Below are positions 48,040 to 55,355 of a stretch of DNA of 64,000 bases, piece by piece. Position numbers and translations under genes: made by a program. Within the stretch, counting starts at the first letter, position 1; every line of letters begins with the position of its first letter. A model generated the notes under the pieces. That model was given only the letters and a program-made list of their open reading frames with translations, was not told where the DNA came from and did not search any database. Origin of the DNA: Acetobacter nitrogenifigens DSM 23921 = NBRC 105050 (GTDB lineage Bacteria; Pseudomonadota; Alphaproteobacteria; Acetobacterales; Acetobacteraceae); NCBI RefSeq assembly GCF_000429165.1, contig NZ_AUBI01000003.1, forward strand, positions 248,001-312,000, read 5' to 3'.

Positions 48040-48654
48040 ATGAAAATACTGCTGGTCGACGATCATGCCGTGGTGCGCGCAGGGCTTGCGCAATTACTGG
48101 CGGCGTCTCTGAACGCACAGGTTTTCGAAGCTTCAGATGAGAACTCTGCTTTAGACTGGCTGCGGCGCCATCGCCCGGATCTGGTCATTGTCGATTTGGG
48201 CCTCCCGGGAGCGGGCGGCTTGTGGCTATTGACCCGATTGCGCGATATGGGATTGCGCTGCCTGGTGCTGAGCATGCATGCCGAGGCGATCTATGCGCGT
48301 CGTGCGCTGGATGCGGGAGCTTGCGGGTATATATCGAAAAATATCGATGCGAGTGAGTTGTTGCATGCGGTGAAGCAGGCCTTCGAGGGGCGCATCTACG
48401 TCGAGAAGCCGATCGCGGAGCAACTGTCCTTGCATTCGGACGTTCTCGGCCGCGATTTCGGAAAGCTCACGGCTCGCGATCTGGATCTGATACGTCTGCT
48501 TTCGGAGGGAAAGACATTGAGTGAAATCGCTGCGTGTGTCGACATCAGTTACAAGACGGTCGCGAATGCGATGAGCCTGATCAAGGCCAAACTCGGTGTG
48601 TCGAGTACCGCAGATCTGTTGCGGTTTGCGGTGTTGGCGAGGCCCGAACACTGA
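48040..48654 (+). CDS. LuxR/NarL-family response regulator
   Basis: Partner of the preceding kinase, 204 residues. The receiver has VDDH, phospho-acceptor Asp52 in VIVDLGLPGAGG and a following AGACGYISKNIDASELLHAVK segment. The C-terminal HTH is LTARDLDLIRLLSEGKTLSEIAACVDISYKTVANAMSLIKAKLGV. GGAG lies eight bases before the ATG. Likely targets are the dehydrogenase operon and the divergent TonB receptor gene, by position. Confidence 0.92.
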   Translation: MKILLVDDHAVVRAGLAQLLAASLNAQVFEASDENSALDWLRRHRPDLVIVDLGLPGAGGLWLLTRLRDMGLRCLVLSMHAEAIYARRALDAGACGYISKNIDASELLHAVKQAFEGRIYVEKPIAEQLSLHSDVLGRDFGKLTARDLDLIRLLSEGKTLSEIAACVDISYKTVANAMSLIKAKLGVSSTADLLRFAVLARPEH

Positions 48655-48663
48655 AAGAGAAAA

Positions 48664-48691
48664 GGTGATCGGGCTGTCTGGCCCGATCACC
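48664..48691. terminator. Bidirectional intrinsic terminator
   Basis: GGTGATCGGGC-TGTCTG-GCCCGATCACC is a perfect 11-pair stem with a six-base loop in the 44-base gap between converging genes. On the minus strand it is followed by TTTTCTCTTTC, a good intrinsic terminator for the dehydrogenase-fusion-porin operon. It may also stop the response-regulator transcript. Confidence 0.85.
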
Positions 48692-48698
48692 CGAAGCG

Positions 48699-50297
48699 TT
48701 AAAAGAAGATGGAGGCGCCAGCGGAAATGGTGCTGTCGTCTTCCTTGAACGGACCGTGCGCGGCGGATCGCGTATGCGCATATTCCGCAACCAGCGTCAG
48801 CCAGTCGGTCAGGGCATAGTAACCTGCGCCGATTTCGGACTCGTTGCGCCTTACGAGAGAAGGCGAGTAATCGCCGGGAGCCCGGTAAAGATTGCTGGCG
48901 CCATAGCTGCCGATAAGTTTGAATTTTTTCGTGAAGTTGTAGCCAAACTGCACGTAATAGCCTTCGGATGCGCGTTTGCGTCCGTTCGCCGCCACGCCGT
49001 CGAAGAACAGGCCTGTCGTGCCAAGGCCGCTGCCGCGATAGTAGTATGCGACCAGTTGCGCGCCGCGCCATGTCAGCTTCGTCCCAATATCGCCAGCCTC
49101 CGCCACGACGCTACGTGGACGACCGCCGGTGTCGATGTCGCTGCCGGTCAGGCTTTGCTGGCGCTGGACGAGGAAGCTGGACCAAATTCGGCCCGTCAGC
49201 TTGTTGACGGTGAAATCGTATGTGACTTTCCCCTGCACCATAGGCGAGCTGTGGTGGGTCGATGTCGCGGAAAGTCCAGAACCTGCATAGTTGTATTCAT
49301 CCAAAGGCTGGAAAATTCCGATTGTTCCCTGAAGGCCTTTGTAGACGGGGGAAGCGTAAGAGATTTGCGGAATCCAGTCCGCGTAGACGTAACCGACGCC
49401 GATACGACCGAGCGATGTGTTGGCGGGGGCAGCGGTGCCGCCCGTCGAGCCGACGCTCAGCAGCGTCGCGTCACTTAGAATCGCGTCAGATGCGAACAGC
49501 GCCAAATCGCGTCCGATTTTCACGGTTCCGAAAGTCTTGGTTCCCGCCGTTATGAATATCTGACGGAAATCGATTCCGGGGGTTCCGAGCCCGACTGCGC
49601 TTCCGCCGGAATTGGCGTTGAAGGCGCCGCTCGCGGCGTTGTTCAGGCCAGGATACATGCCCAACGTGCCTGCAAGGTCTATGCCCGATTGCGTCGTCGC
49701 GACTTTCAGGATCAGACCCGCAGGAAGCAGGCCGTTACGGACGCCCGACTGGTCGAATTTGCTGGAACCGGTGGATACGCCGCCGGCTACGCCGTGCCCC
49801 CCGCCAGGAGAATTATAGCTATAGAAGCCATTGATAAATCCCGATAATGTGATGTCGACGGGACCGGCGGAGAACGTCAAACCCTTGCCCGGAACGTACG
49901 GAGCGACGCGTACGACGCTGGCGCTTTTCATGCTCATGCGTGTTTCGGCAAGCGCTTCCTGTGCCGAACGGGCGCTTCGGGCGGCGTCGTCCGCCGCCCG
50001 TTGCGCTTCGAACACCACCGGATCTTCGACCGTCGCTGTGGTCGTTCCGTGCGCCGTCGAGGCGCTCCGACGCCCTTTTACGGGCGTCGCGCTCCTGACT
50101 TCCGATGCTTGTCCTCTGTGCAAATGTTTAGCAAGCAGCGTGTTGTATTCAGAACCTGTCAAGCTGCCTTTTGCACGAAGAATGTCGAGAAGGTCGCTGT
50201 AGTCGTCTGCGCGGGCGAGGCGGGGCGATGTTGCGACCGCGCACCCGGCGGCGACTGTGAGCAGCAGCCCCAGTCGGATGCTGTGTCTTGTCTGCAT
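48699..50297 (-). CDS. Porin-like outer-membrane protein of the alcohol dehydrogenase operon
   Basis: About 532 residues with a signal peptide ending PRLARADD, a helical periplasmic part (about residues 30-120, with FEAQRAADDAARSARSAQEALAE as coiled coil) and a beta-barrel from about residue 140 (GLTFSAGPVDITLSGFINGFYSYN to the C-terminal STISAGASIFF with terminal Phe). This resembles porins with an N-terminal coiled coil such as DcaP-like proteins. As the last gene after the dehydrogenase and binding protein/cytochrome genes, it probably admits the alcohol or related solute. A start eight codons upstream is possible. Confidence 0.75.
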   Translation of the reverse strand: MQTRHSIRLGLLLTVAAGCAVATSPRLARADDYSDLLDILRAKGSLTGSEYNTLLAKHLHRGQASEVRSATPVKGRRSASTAHGTTTATVEDPVVFEAQRAADDAARSARSAQEALAETRMSMKSASVVRVAPYVPGKGLTFSAGPVDITLSGFINGFYSYNSPGGGHGVAGGVSTGSSKFDQSGVRNGLLPAGLILKVATTQSGIDLAGTLGMYPGLNNAASGAFNANSGGSAVGLGTPGIDFRQIFITAGTKTFGTVKIGRDLALFASDAILSDATLLSVGSTGGTAAPANTSLGRIGVGYVYADWIPQISYASPVYKGLQGTIGIFQPLDEYNYAGSGLSATSTHHSSPMVQGKVTYDFTVNKLTGRIWSSFLVQRQQSLTGSDIDTGGRPRSVVAEAGDIGTKLTWRGAQLVAYYYRGSGLGTTGLFFDGVAANGRKRASEGYYVQFGYNFTKKFKLIGSYGASNLYRAPGDYSPSLVRRNESEIGAGYYALTDWLTLVAEYAHTRSAAHGPFKEDDSTISAGASIFF

Positions 50298-50342
50298 CTT
50301 ACGGACTCTTTCTTTTTGCATGTTGCTTTTGAGTCGTAACGA

Positions 50343-51524
50343 TCAGTCGCCTTTGTAGACAAGAGGCGTCTTGGAGGATTTTGCGGCGTCAAAGGTCAGA
50401 GCTGTGGACCCGGCGGGCATTCCGTTCTGCTGGAGCAGGAACGCCATGATGTTGACGTACTGATCATGGGTCAGGCTGCCCGGCTGGGTGGCGGGCATGT
50501 TCTGGGACACGATTGTGAAGATGTCGCTGACGTGGAAGTTGGCCTTGGGCGAGGCAAAATTTTTGCCCTTGAGCGCGGGTCCAGCCATGCCCTCCAGATT
50601 ATCGCCGTGGCATTGGGCGCAGTTGTCCGCGTATTCCTTCTTGCCTGCGTCCGCCTGAGCTGACGTGTAGAGCGCGGCGTCTCCCCCGGATGGAGCGGCG
50701 GCGGCCGGAGCCGGCGCGTCGGCGGAGGCCAGAATAATCCCCGATTTTTGCGGCGCTGTTGCGAAGGGCTGCACCAATGAGGCCAGCTTCCCGTCATTCT
50801 GGAGATCTGCGACGCTTTTCATGAAAGCTGCAGCCGCGCGTTCGTTCTGCGGCGCATACAGTGCGACGACGTTCCAGCGGGAATACGGCTCGCTCAGCGC
50901 GTGCATGCAGTAATCCCGCGCGTGATTCTTGTCCGCGAGAGCGGAGACCGCACTTGCGCGCCAGATCATGGCCGCTTGCACCTTGTGCTGGAAAAGCGAT
51001 GCGAGCGTGTGTTCGTCGTCCGGGCGGATGTCGGCTTGGATATTCGGGTGTTTTGCGAAATACAGGTTGGGCGGCGTCAGATAGGTGACGGCGACCGTCG
51101 TTCCCGCCGGGAGCTTGTCCAGCGTGCTGGCGTCGTGCTGGCGCGGCGTAAGCAGAACGAAGCCGGTTTCTCCGTAAGGCGTCGTCGCCTTCGTGCCTTC
51201 CGGCGTTTCTCCGCTTGACGCCTCGACCGGGAAGCCGAGAACGAGTTCGCAACGAGACGAAGCAAGTTTCTTAAACTCTTTGACGTCGAAACCGTCATCG
51301 TCGCCCCCGGCGTTGCCGTCGAAGGGCACGACAGTCGCGGACGTGTGTTGCTCTTGGGCCACCGCGTCAATGACGCGATGGTCCATGGCCTGTGCCGGGC
51401 TGGACTTGTCGATGCATACCGAAATGGCGGCGTTCGCAGCGTGCGGCGGCGCGACGGCCATACCGAGAGCGGCGACGCAGGTCAGGCGGGTTGCGGCGAG
51501 GGCGGCGATTTTGAATGCGTTCAT
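50343..51524 (-). CDS. Fusion of XoxJ-like substrate-binding domain and cytochrome c
   Basis: A 393-residue periplasmic protein with signal peptide (residues 1-32). Residues 33-265 match the quinoprotein-associated binding-protein family (MoxJ/XoxJ type): SVCIDKSSPAQAMDHRVIDAVAQEQ, LVLGFPVEASS, YGETGFVLLT, VQAAMIWRASAVSAL. After an Ala/Pro linker, residues 285-370 form a class I cytochrome c with heme site CAQCH (302-306) and axial Met343 (QNMPATQPGSLT). In lanthanide methylotrophs XoxJ and XoxG are separate proteins. Here activator-type and electron-acceptor domains are one chain. AAGGAG lies nine bases before the ATG and overlaps the dehydrogenase stop. Confidence 0.85.
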   Translation of the reverse strand: MNAFKIAALAATRLTCVAALGMAVAPPHAANAAISVCIDKSSPAQAMDHRVIDAVAQEQHTSATVVPFDGNAGGDDDGFDVKEFKKLASSRCELVLGFPVEASSGETPEGTKATTPYGETGFVLLTPRQHDASTLDKLPAGTTVAVTYLTPPNLYFAKHPNIQADIRPDDEHTLASLFQHKVQAAMIWRASAVSALADKNHARDYCMHALSEPYSRWNVVALYAPQNERAAAAFMKSVADLQNDGKLASLVQPFATAPQKSGIILASADAPAPAAAAPSGGDAALYTSAQADAGKKEYADNCAQCHGDNLEGMAGPALKGKNFASPKANFHVSDIFTIVSQNMPATQPGSLTHDQYVNIMAFLLQQNGMPAGSTALTFDAAKSSKTPLVYKGD

Positions 51525-51536
51525 GAAATCAACTCC

Positions 51537-53291
51537 TTAGAGGCCGAACACGTAGAGATGACCGCCGAGCGGAATCGAACGGACCGCCTTGTCCTTCGCC
51601 ATATCGCCGCCCCAAATCGGCACGCCGCCGCCCCAGCCCGCGTAAACGGCTACGTACTGCTTGTCGCCCACTTTCCATGTCGCAGGCACGCCGATCACGC
51701 CGGATGACATTTTCGGACTCTTCCATTTTACGTCGCCTGTTTTGGCGTCGAAAGCGTAGAGATAACCGTCCGCGCTGCCGGAGAACACCAGCCCACCCGC
51801 CGTTGCGAGCATGCCGCCGTTCCAGGGCAGGGTGGATTCGAACGACCAGGCCCGCTTGCCAGTGTTCAGGTCGATCGCCTGCACCGAACCCCAATGATCG
51901 GGATTCTCTGGATCGTGCATGACGTTGAAGCTTTCGCCGAGGAACGGCAGCCCTGCTTTATAAGAGACCGGGTTGCCCTTCATCTTCATGCAGGTGTGCA
52001 GGGTCGGAACGAAAGCCAGATGGTTCTGCGGGTCGACCGCGATCGGCCACCAGTTCTTGCCGCCAAGAAAGCTCGGGCAGGTGAACACTTCCTTGCCGAT
52101 ATCCGGTCGCATCGCGGGATCGGTGATCGCCACGCCGTCCTTGAATCCGGAAACCGACGTCGCATGCGCGAATTTTTCTGCGTAGATGAATTTTCCGTTT
52201 TGACGGTCGATGGCGTAGAACCAGCCGTTGCGGCTTGCGCTGACAAGGGCCTTGTAGGGCTTTCCTTCATAGGTCAGGTCGACGAGAACGGGTTCGTTGG
52301 TGCCGTCGTAATCCCATGTGTCATGCGGCGTGTACTGATAATGCCATTTGATATGGCCATTATCCGGGTTCAGCGCGATGACGCTGTCGGTATAGAGGTT
52401 GTCGCCCGGCCGCAGGGTTGCGAGCCACGGACCCGGGTTGCCGACGCCCCAGATCAGGGAGTCTGTCTGGGCGTCGTAGCTGCCGGTCAGCCACGTCGCG
52501 CCGCCGCCGGTCGTGTAGGCGCCCTTCGGCCAGGTGTCGCCGCCGGGCTGGCCGGGCTCCGGAACGGTGAAGGTCTTCCAGTCCTGCTTGCCGGTTTTGG
52601 CGTCGAGCGCCGCGATAAAGCCGCGACCGCCATATTCGCCGCCGGAGATGCCGACCATGATCTTGCCCTTCACCACCAGCGGGGCGAGGGTCATGGCGTA
52701 GCCGAGATCGGCGGGTTCAAGCTGCACGTCCCAGACGATTTTTCCCGTCTTGGCGTCGAGCGCGAGCACATGGTTGTCGAGCGTGGCCATGTAGACATTA
52801 TCGCCATACAGCGCCACGCCGCGGTTCACCACGTCGCAGCAGATCGTCTTCAACCCGACTTCGGAGAGGTCGCGCTCATATTTCCACAGGAGCTTGCCGG
52901 TGCTCGCCTGAAAAGCCAGCAGGTGGTTTTTCGGCGTGCTGACGAACATGTAGTCGCCGTTGATGATCGGCGGGGCTTCATGTCCGGTTTTGATCCCGGT
53001 TTCATAGTCCCAGACAGGCTTCAGTTGTGCGACATTGCCGGTGTTGATGTCGGTGAAGGGCGCGTAGCCCGAACTGGTGTAGTCACGGCGATACATCAGC
53101 CAGCCATTGTCTTTCGACGCATTGGCGAGACGGCTGCTGGTGACGGACGAATAGGGTCCCGCGTCTCCGTCCGCCTTCGCGTGCGAGGGGATGGACAACG
53201 CAGTGGCGCACGCCAGCGCGGCCCCGAGGGCCAGCGACGGAATGGACCTTCGTGATCTTGTCGCGGTGGCGTTACGAAGAGCGACCTTCAT
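51537..53291 (-). CDS. PQQ-dependent alcohol dehydrogenase with lanthanide signature
   Basis: Periplasmic eight-bladed quinoprotein, 584 residues from ATG 53291 (GGAG nine bases upstream), signal peptide ending about SHAKA. The vicinal disulfide Cys151-Cys152 is in KTICCDVVNRG. Probable metal ligands are Glu219 (GGEYG), Asn285 (GNPGPW), Asp327 and Asp329 in TPHDTWDYDGTNE. The second Asp (DYD) marks lanthanide-dependent XoxF/PedH enzymes; Ca2+ enzymes have Ala or Ser there. W-docking motifs recur (LDAKTGKIVWD, LDAKTGKQDWK, FDAKTGDVKWK). No cytochrome domain is fused. Substrate could be methanol or a longer alcohol; the family position (XoxF against ExaF/PedH) needs a tree. Confidence 0.93.
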   Translation of the reverse strand: MKVALRNATATRSRRSIPSLALGAALACATALSIPSHAKADGDAGPYSSVTSSRLANASKDNGWLMYRRDYTSSGYAPFTDINTGNVAQLKPVWDYETGIKTGHEAPPIINGDYMFVSTPKNHLLAFQASTGKLLWKYERDLSEVGLKTICCDVVNRGVALYGDNVYMATLDNHVLALDAKTGKIVWDVQLEPADLGYAMTLAPLVVKGKIMVGISGGEYGGRGFIAALDAKTGKQDWKTFTVPEPGQPGGDTWPKGAYTTGGGATWLTGSYDAQTDSLIWGVGNPGPWLATLRPGDNLYTDSVIALNPDNGHIKWHYQYTPHDTWDYDGTNEPVLVDLTYEGKPYKALVSASRNGWFYAIDRQNGKFIYAEKFAHATSVSGFKDGVAITDPAMRPDIGKEVFTCPSFLGGKNWWPIAVDPQNHLAFVPTLHTCMKMKGNPVSYKAGLPFLGESFNVMHDPENPDHWGSVQAIDLNTGKRAWSFESTLPWNGGMLATAGGLVFSGSADGYLYAFDAKTGDVKWKSPKMSSGVIGVPATWKVGDKQYVAVYAGWGGGVPIWGGDMAKDKAVRSIPLGGHLYVFGL

Positions 53292-53553
53292 TCCAAAATC
53301 TCCCGAGAGGAAGTTTCGCAAGTGAAACTTTAAACCAAGAACCAGAAACCGATCTCGTCGTTCCGTCGTGTGTCTGGCCGTGCGCTTTTTGGGGCGTTGG
53401 CCGTGGACGGAGCGGCGAAAGCGATAAGTCGTTCCCTGAACCTGCATGCCTAATAGCGTGACGGATTTTCATTGTTTTGCTTGTCACGATGGACTGTCTG
53501 TGCCGCGACGTTACGAATAAGTCACCACGCGTAAATCTGAACGCGCGCCGATA

Positions 53554-53571
53554 TGTCGCAAATCTGCGACG
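53554..53571. promoter_or_regulatory. Putative operator 1 in the dehydrogenase/oxidase spacer
   Basis: TGTCGC-AAATCT-GCGACG, an inverted repeat with six-base spacer. It is 263 bases upstream of the dehydrogenase start. It matches operator 2 at 15 of 18 positions. Symmetric sites of this kind suit dimeric HTH regulators such as the GAF/Fis protein of this island; that link is inferred. The surrounding 598-base spacer contains no gene. Confidence 0.5.
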
Positions 53572-53746
53572 GTTTGCCGTGCAGCGCGACGGAACTGGCT
53601 GGCATAGTCATTCTGCGATGCGGCAAGCGCTTTTTTTATGGTTCTGCGTGGGTCAGAGCTGAGCCGTTTTGGTCGTTTCGAATTGGCTCCATAACCTTGT
53701 TTTTGCCCCGTTTTTGCCCGATGATGCGACGAGTGTTCGCTCCCGA

Positions 53747-53764
53747 TGTCGCGATTCTGCGACA
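53747..53764. promoter_or_regulatory. Putative operator 2 in the dehydrogenase/oxidase spacer
   Basis: TGTCGC-GATTCT-GCGACA, a perfect six-base inverted repeat with six-base spacer, 126 bases before the start of the cytochrome c4-like gene. With operator 1, 193 bases away, it could let one regulator coordinate both divergent operons. Confidence 0.5.
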
Positions 53765-53889
53765 GGTAGGCAGCGTCAGCTTGATCTGGCGCGGTGACAG
53801 GGCGGAAAGGTGACGTAAAGCTTCAGTGGCGGCGCAGAATGAAGAACGCAAAGAGCGCCAGCCGCCAGAAGACCTGTCAGGAGACCTGT

Positions 53890-54600
53890 ATGTTTGGTTT
53901 GCGCGTCGAGGGTCGCGGTTGCGGACGTCCTCTCGTCGGAGTTTTCTTTTCTATGGGCCTTGTCATGACGGTCAATGTCGGGGCTTCGGCGCGCGCGGAG
54001 GCTCAGGACGTGGAGGCCGGACGCGCGATAGCGACGCAGGGCGTGCTGGCGGGCCACGCCGCCTGCGCGGCATGTCATCTGGAGAGCGGGGCCGGGCAGG
54101 CCGAGGCTGCCATCCCACGCATTGGCGGCGTGGCGGCGTCTTACATCAAGCAGCAGTTGACGTTCTTCGCATCAGGCCAGAGGCCCAGTGCGTGGATGAC
54201 GCAATACGCGAAACAGCTGTCGCCAAAGCAAATCGATGACGTGGCGGCCTATTACGCTGCGCAGGCTCCGGCGGTGGAGGCGCCCCGGATCGCGACGTCC
54301 GCCGAGCAGATCGCGCACGGAAATGATCTTTACAAGAAAGGCAATATGTCGGCGCACGTCATGCCGTGCGCCGGTTGCCACGGTCCGGCAGGGCAGGGGC
54401 TTGGCGCCATGTTTCCTGCGATCGCCGGGCAGTCGCCATCCTATGTCGTTCAGCAGCTTTCAGGCTGGAAGGCCGGAAAGGACCGCGATCCGATGGGCAA
54501 GATGATGATGTCGGAAGTTCACGGCTTGACGGACGAAGAGATACAGGCGCTCGCCGCCTACATTTACACGCTGCCGCAATCGCCGGGCGCCGCGAAATGA
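53890..54600 (+). CDS. Diheme cytochrome c, c4-like
   Basis: A 236-residue exported diheme cytochrome. ATG 53890 is chosen because AGGAG lies seven bases upstream; the signal peptide ends ARAEA. Heme sites are CAACH and CAGCH. Each domain has the c4-like pattern (PRIGGVAASYIKQQLTFFASGQR and PAIAGQSPSYVVQQLSGWKAGKD) with Met ligands in the ALSDEDM-like regions (MTQYAKQLSPKQIDDVAAYY; MMMSEVHGLTDEEIQALAAYI). It heads the oxidase operon and is the likely electron donor to the CuA site of subunit II. Its stop overlaps the next start (ATGA). Confidence 0.92.
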   Translation: MFGLRVEGRGCGRPLVGVFFSMGLVMTVNVGASARAEAQDVEAGRAIATQGVLAGHAACAACHLESGAGQAEAAIPRIGGVAASYIKQQLTFFASGQRPSAWMTQYAKQLSPKQIDDVAAYYAAQAPAVEAPRIATSAEQIAHGNDLYKKGNMSAHVMPCAGCHGPAGQGLGAMFPAIAGQSPSYVVQQLSGWKAGKDRDPMGKMMMSEVHGLTDEEIQALAAYIYTLPQSPGAAK

Positions 54601-54806
54601 CAGTCGATATCACGCCGAAAGGCGGTCCCGAAGAACAGGTTGAGGCCATGCAGGAACACCCTTCCGCTGAGACGCAGATCATCCCGCAGGACTGGAGCCC
54701 GGAAGCGGTGCGTCCTGTCGGTGCCTGGGTGGTCGCTGGCGTCGTGTTGAGCAGCATTCTGGTTATCTGGGTGCTGGTTTCGTTGATCTTCCTGCACCGG
54801 GCGTAG
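54597..54806 (+). CDS. ba3-type oxidase small subunit IIa
   Basis: A 69-residue protein with a polar N-terminus and one membrane helix (about residues 42-65: PVGAWVVAGVVLSSILVIW...FLHRA). The segment RPVGAWVV...FLHRA resembles the tiny subunit IIa of Thermus ba3 oxidase, which contacts subunit II. It begins in the ATGA overlap with the cytochrome gene and is 15 bases before subunit II, exactly where IIa is expected. Short and single-helix, so the call depends mainly on context. Confidence 0.65.
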   Translation: MTVDITPKGGPEEQVEAMQEHPSAETQIIPQDWSPEAVRPVGAWVVAGVVLSSILVIWVLVSLIFLHRA

Positions 54807-54821
54807 GGTGGGGCAAAAATC

Positions 54822-55355
54822 ATGAGTGGAGATTCCGGGATGACCCCGTTCGATGAAGCCTTCCACGCTTCGGCCGAACGTCACGAGCGGGCGTTCATCG
54901 TCTGTGTGATCGTGATGATGGCGCTGCTGACCGTCGCGACGATGTTTTACGTCGTGCATGATTTCGGACTCGTCACCACGACGCAGTCATTTCATTCCGA
55001 TCCGACGGCGGCGGAACGTGAAGTCGCCGCTGCTGATACAGGCAGGGTCGTCAAGACGGGCCCGAACAGCTACGCAGTGCACATCACCGGAAAAGCGTGG
55101 CGCTGGACGCCGGGCGTGATTCATGTGCCGGAAGGCGCGGAGGTCACGTTCTACGTCACCAGTTCCGACGTGCTGCATGGCTTTGAAATTCAGGGCACGC
55201 CAGTCAATCTGACGGCTGTTCCGGGCGTTGTCGGCACGGTGAAATACACCTTCCACCGTACGGGCGTGTTTCGCATCATTTGTAACGAGTACTGCGGCAT
55301 GGTGCATCACGCCATGATCGGGCAGGTCATCGTTGACGCGAGGGCGGCGGAATGA
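54822..55355 (+). CDS. Cytochrome c oxidase subunit II, B-family (ba3) type
   Basis: Carries the binuclear CuA centre that accepts electrons from cytochrome c. The 177-residue protein has one membrane helix (about residues 24-46) and a periplasmic cupredoxin domain. Its ligands are His119 (VLHGFEI), Cys154, Glu156, Cys158, His162 and Met165 (CNEYCGMVHHAM). One helix rather than two, and the short length, are typical of B-family enzymes. Four-base overlap with subunit I. Confidence 0.93.
   Translation: MSGDSGMTPFDEAFHASAERHERAFIVCVIVMMALLTVATMFYVVHDFGLVTTTQSFHSDPTAAEREVAAADTGRVVKTGPNSYAVHITGKAWRWTPGVIHVPEGAEVTFYVTSSDVLHGFEIQGTPVNLTAVPGVVGTVKYTFHRTGVFRIICNEYCGMVHHAMIGQVIVDARAAE

Noticed and set aside
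51894..53255. 453-codon open frame antisense to the PQQ dehydrogenase
   Set aside because: It lies entirely inside a clearly identified gene on the other strand, has no family motifs, and long antisense frames are common in GC-rich DNA.
53600..53630. Possible sigma-54 promoter (TGGCAT ... TGCGA) upstream of the oxidase operon
   Set aside because: The GG and GC elements are 12 rather than 10 bases apart, so it does not fit the -24/-12 rule; the island's Fis-type regulator also lacks AAA+.
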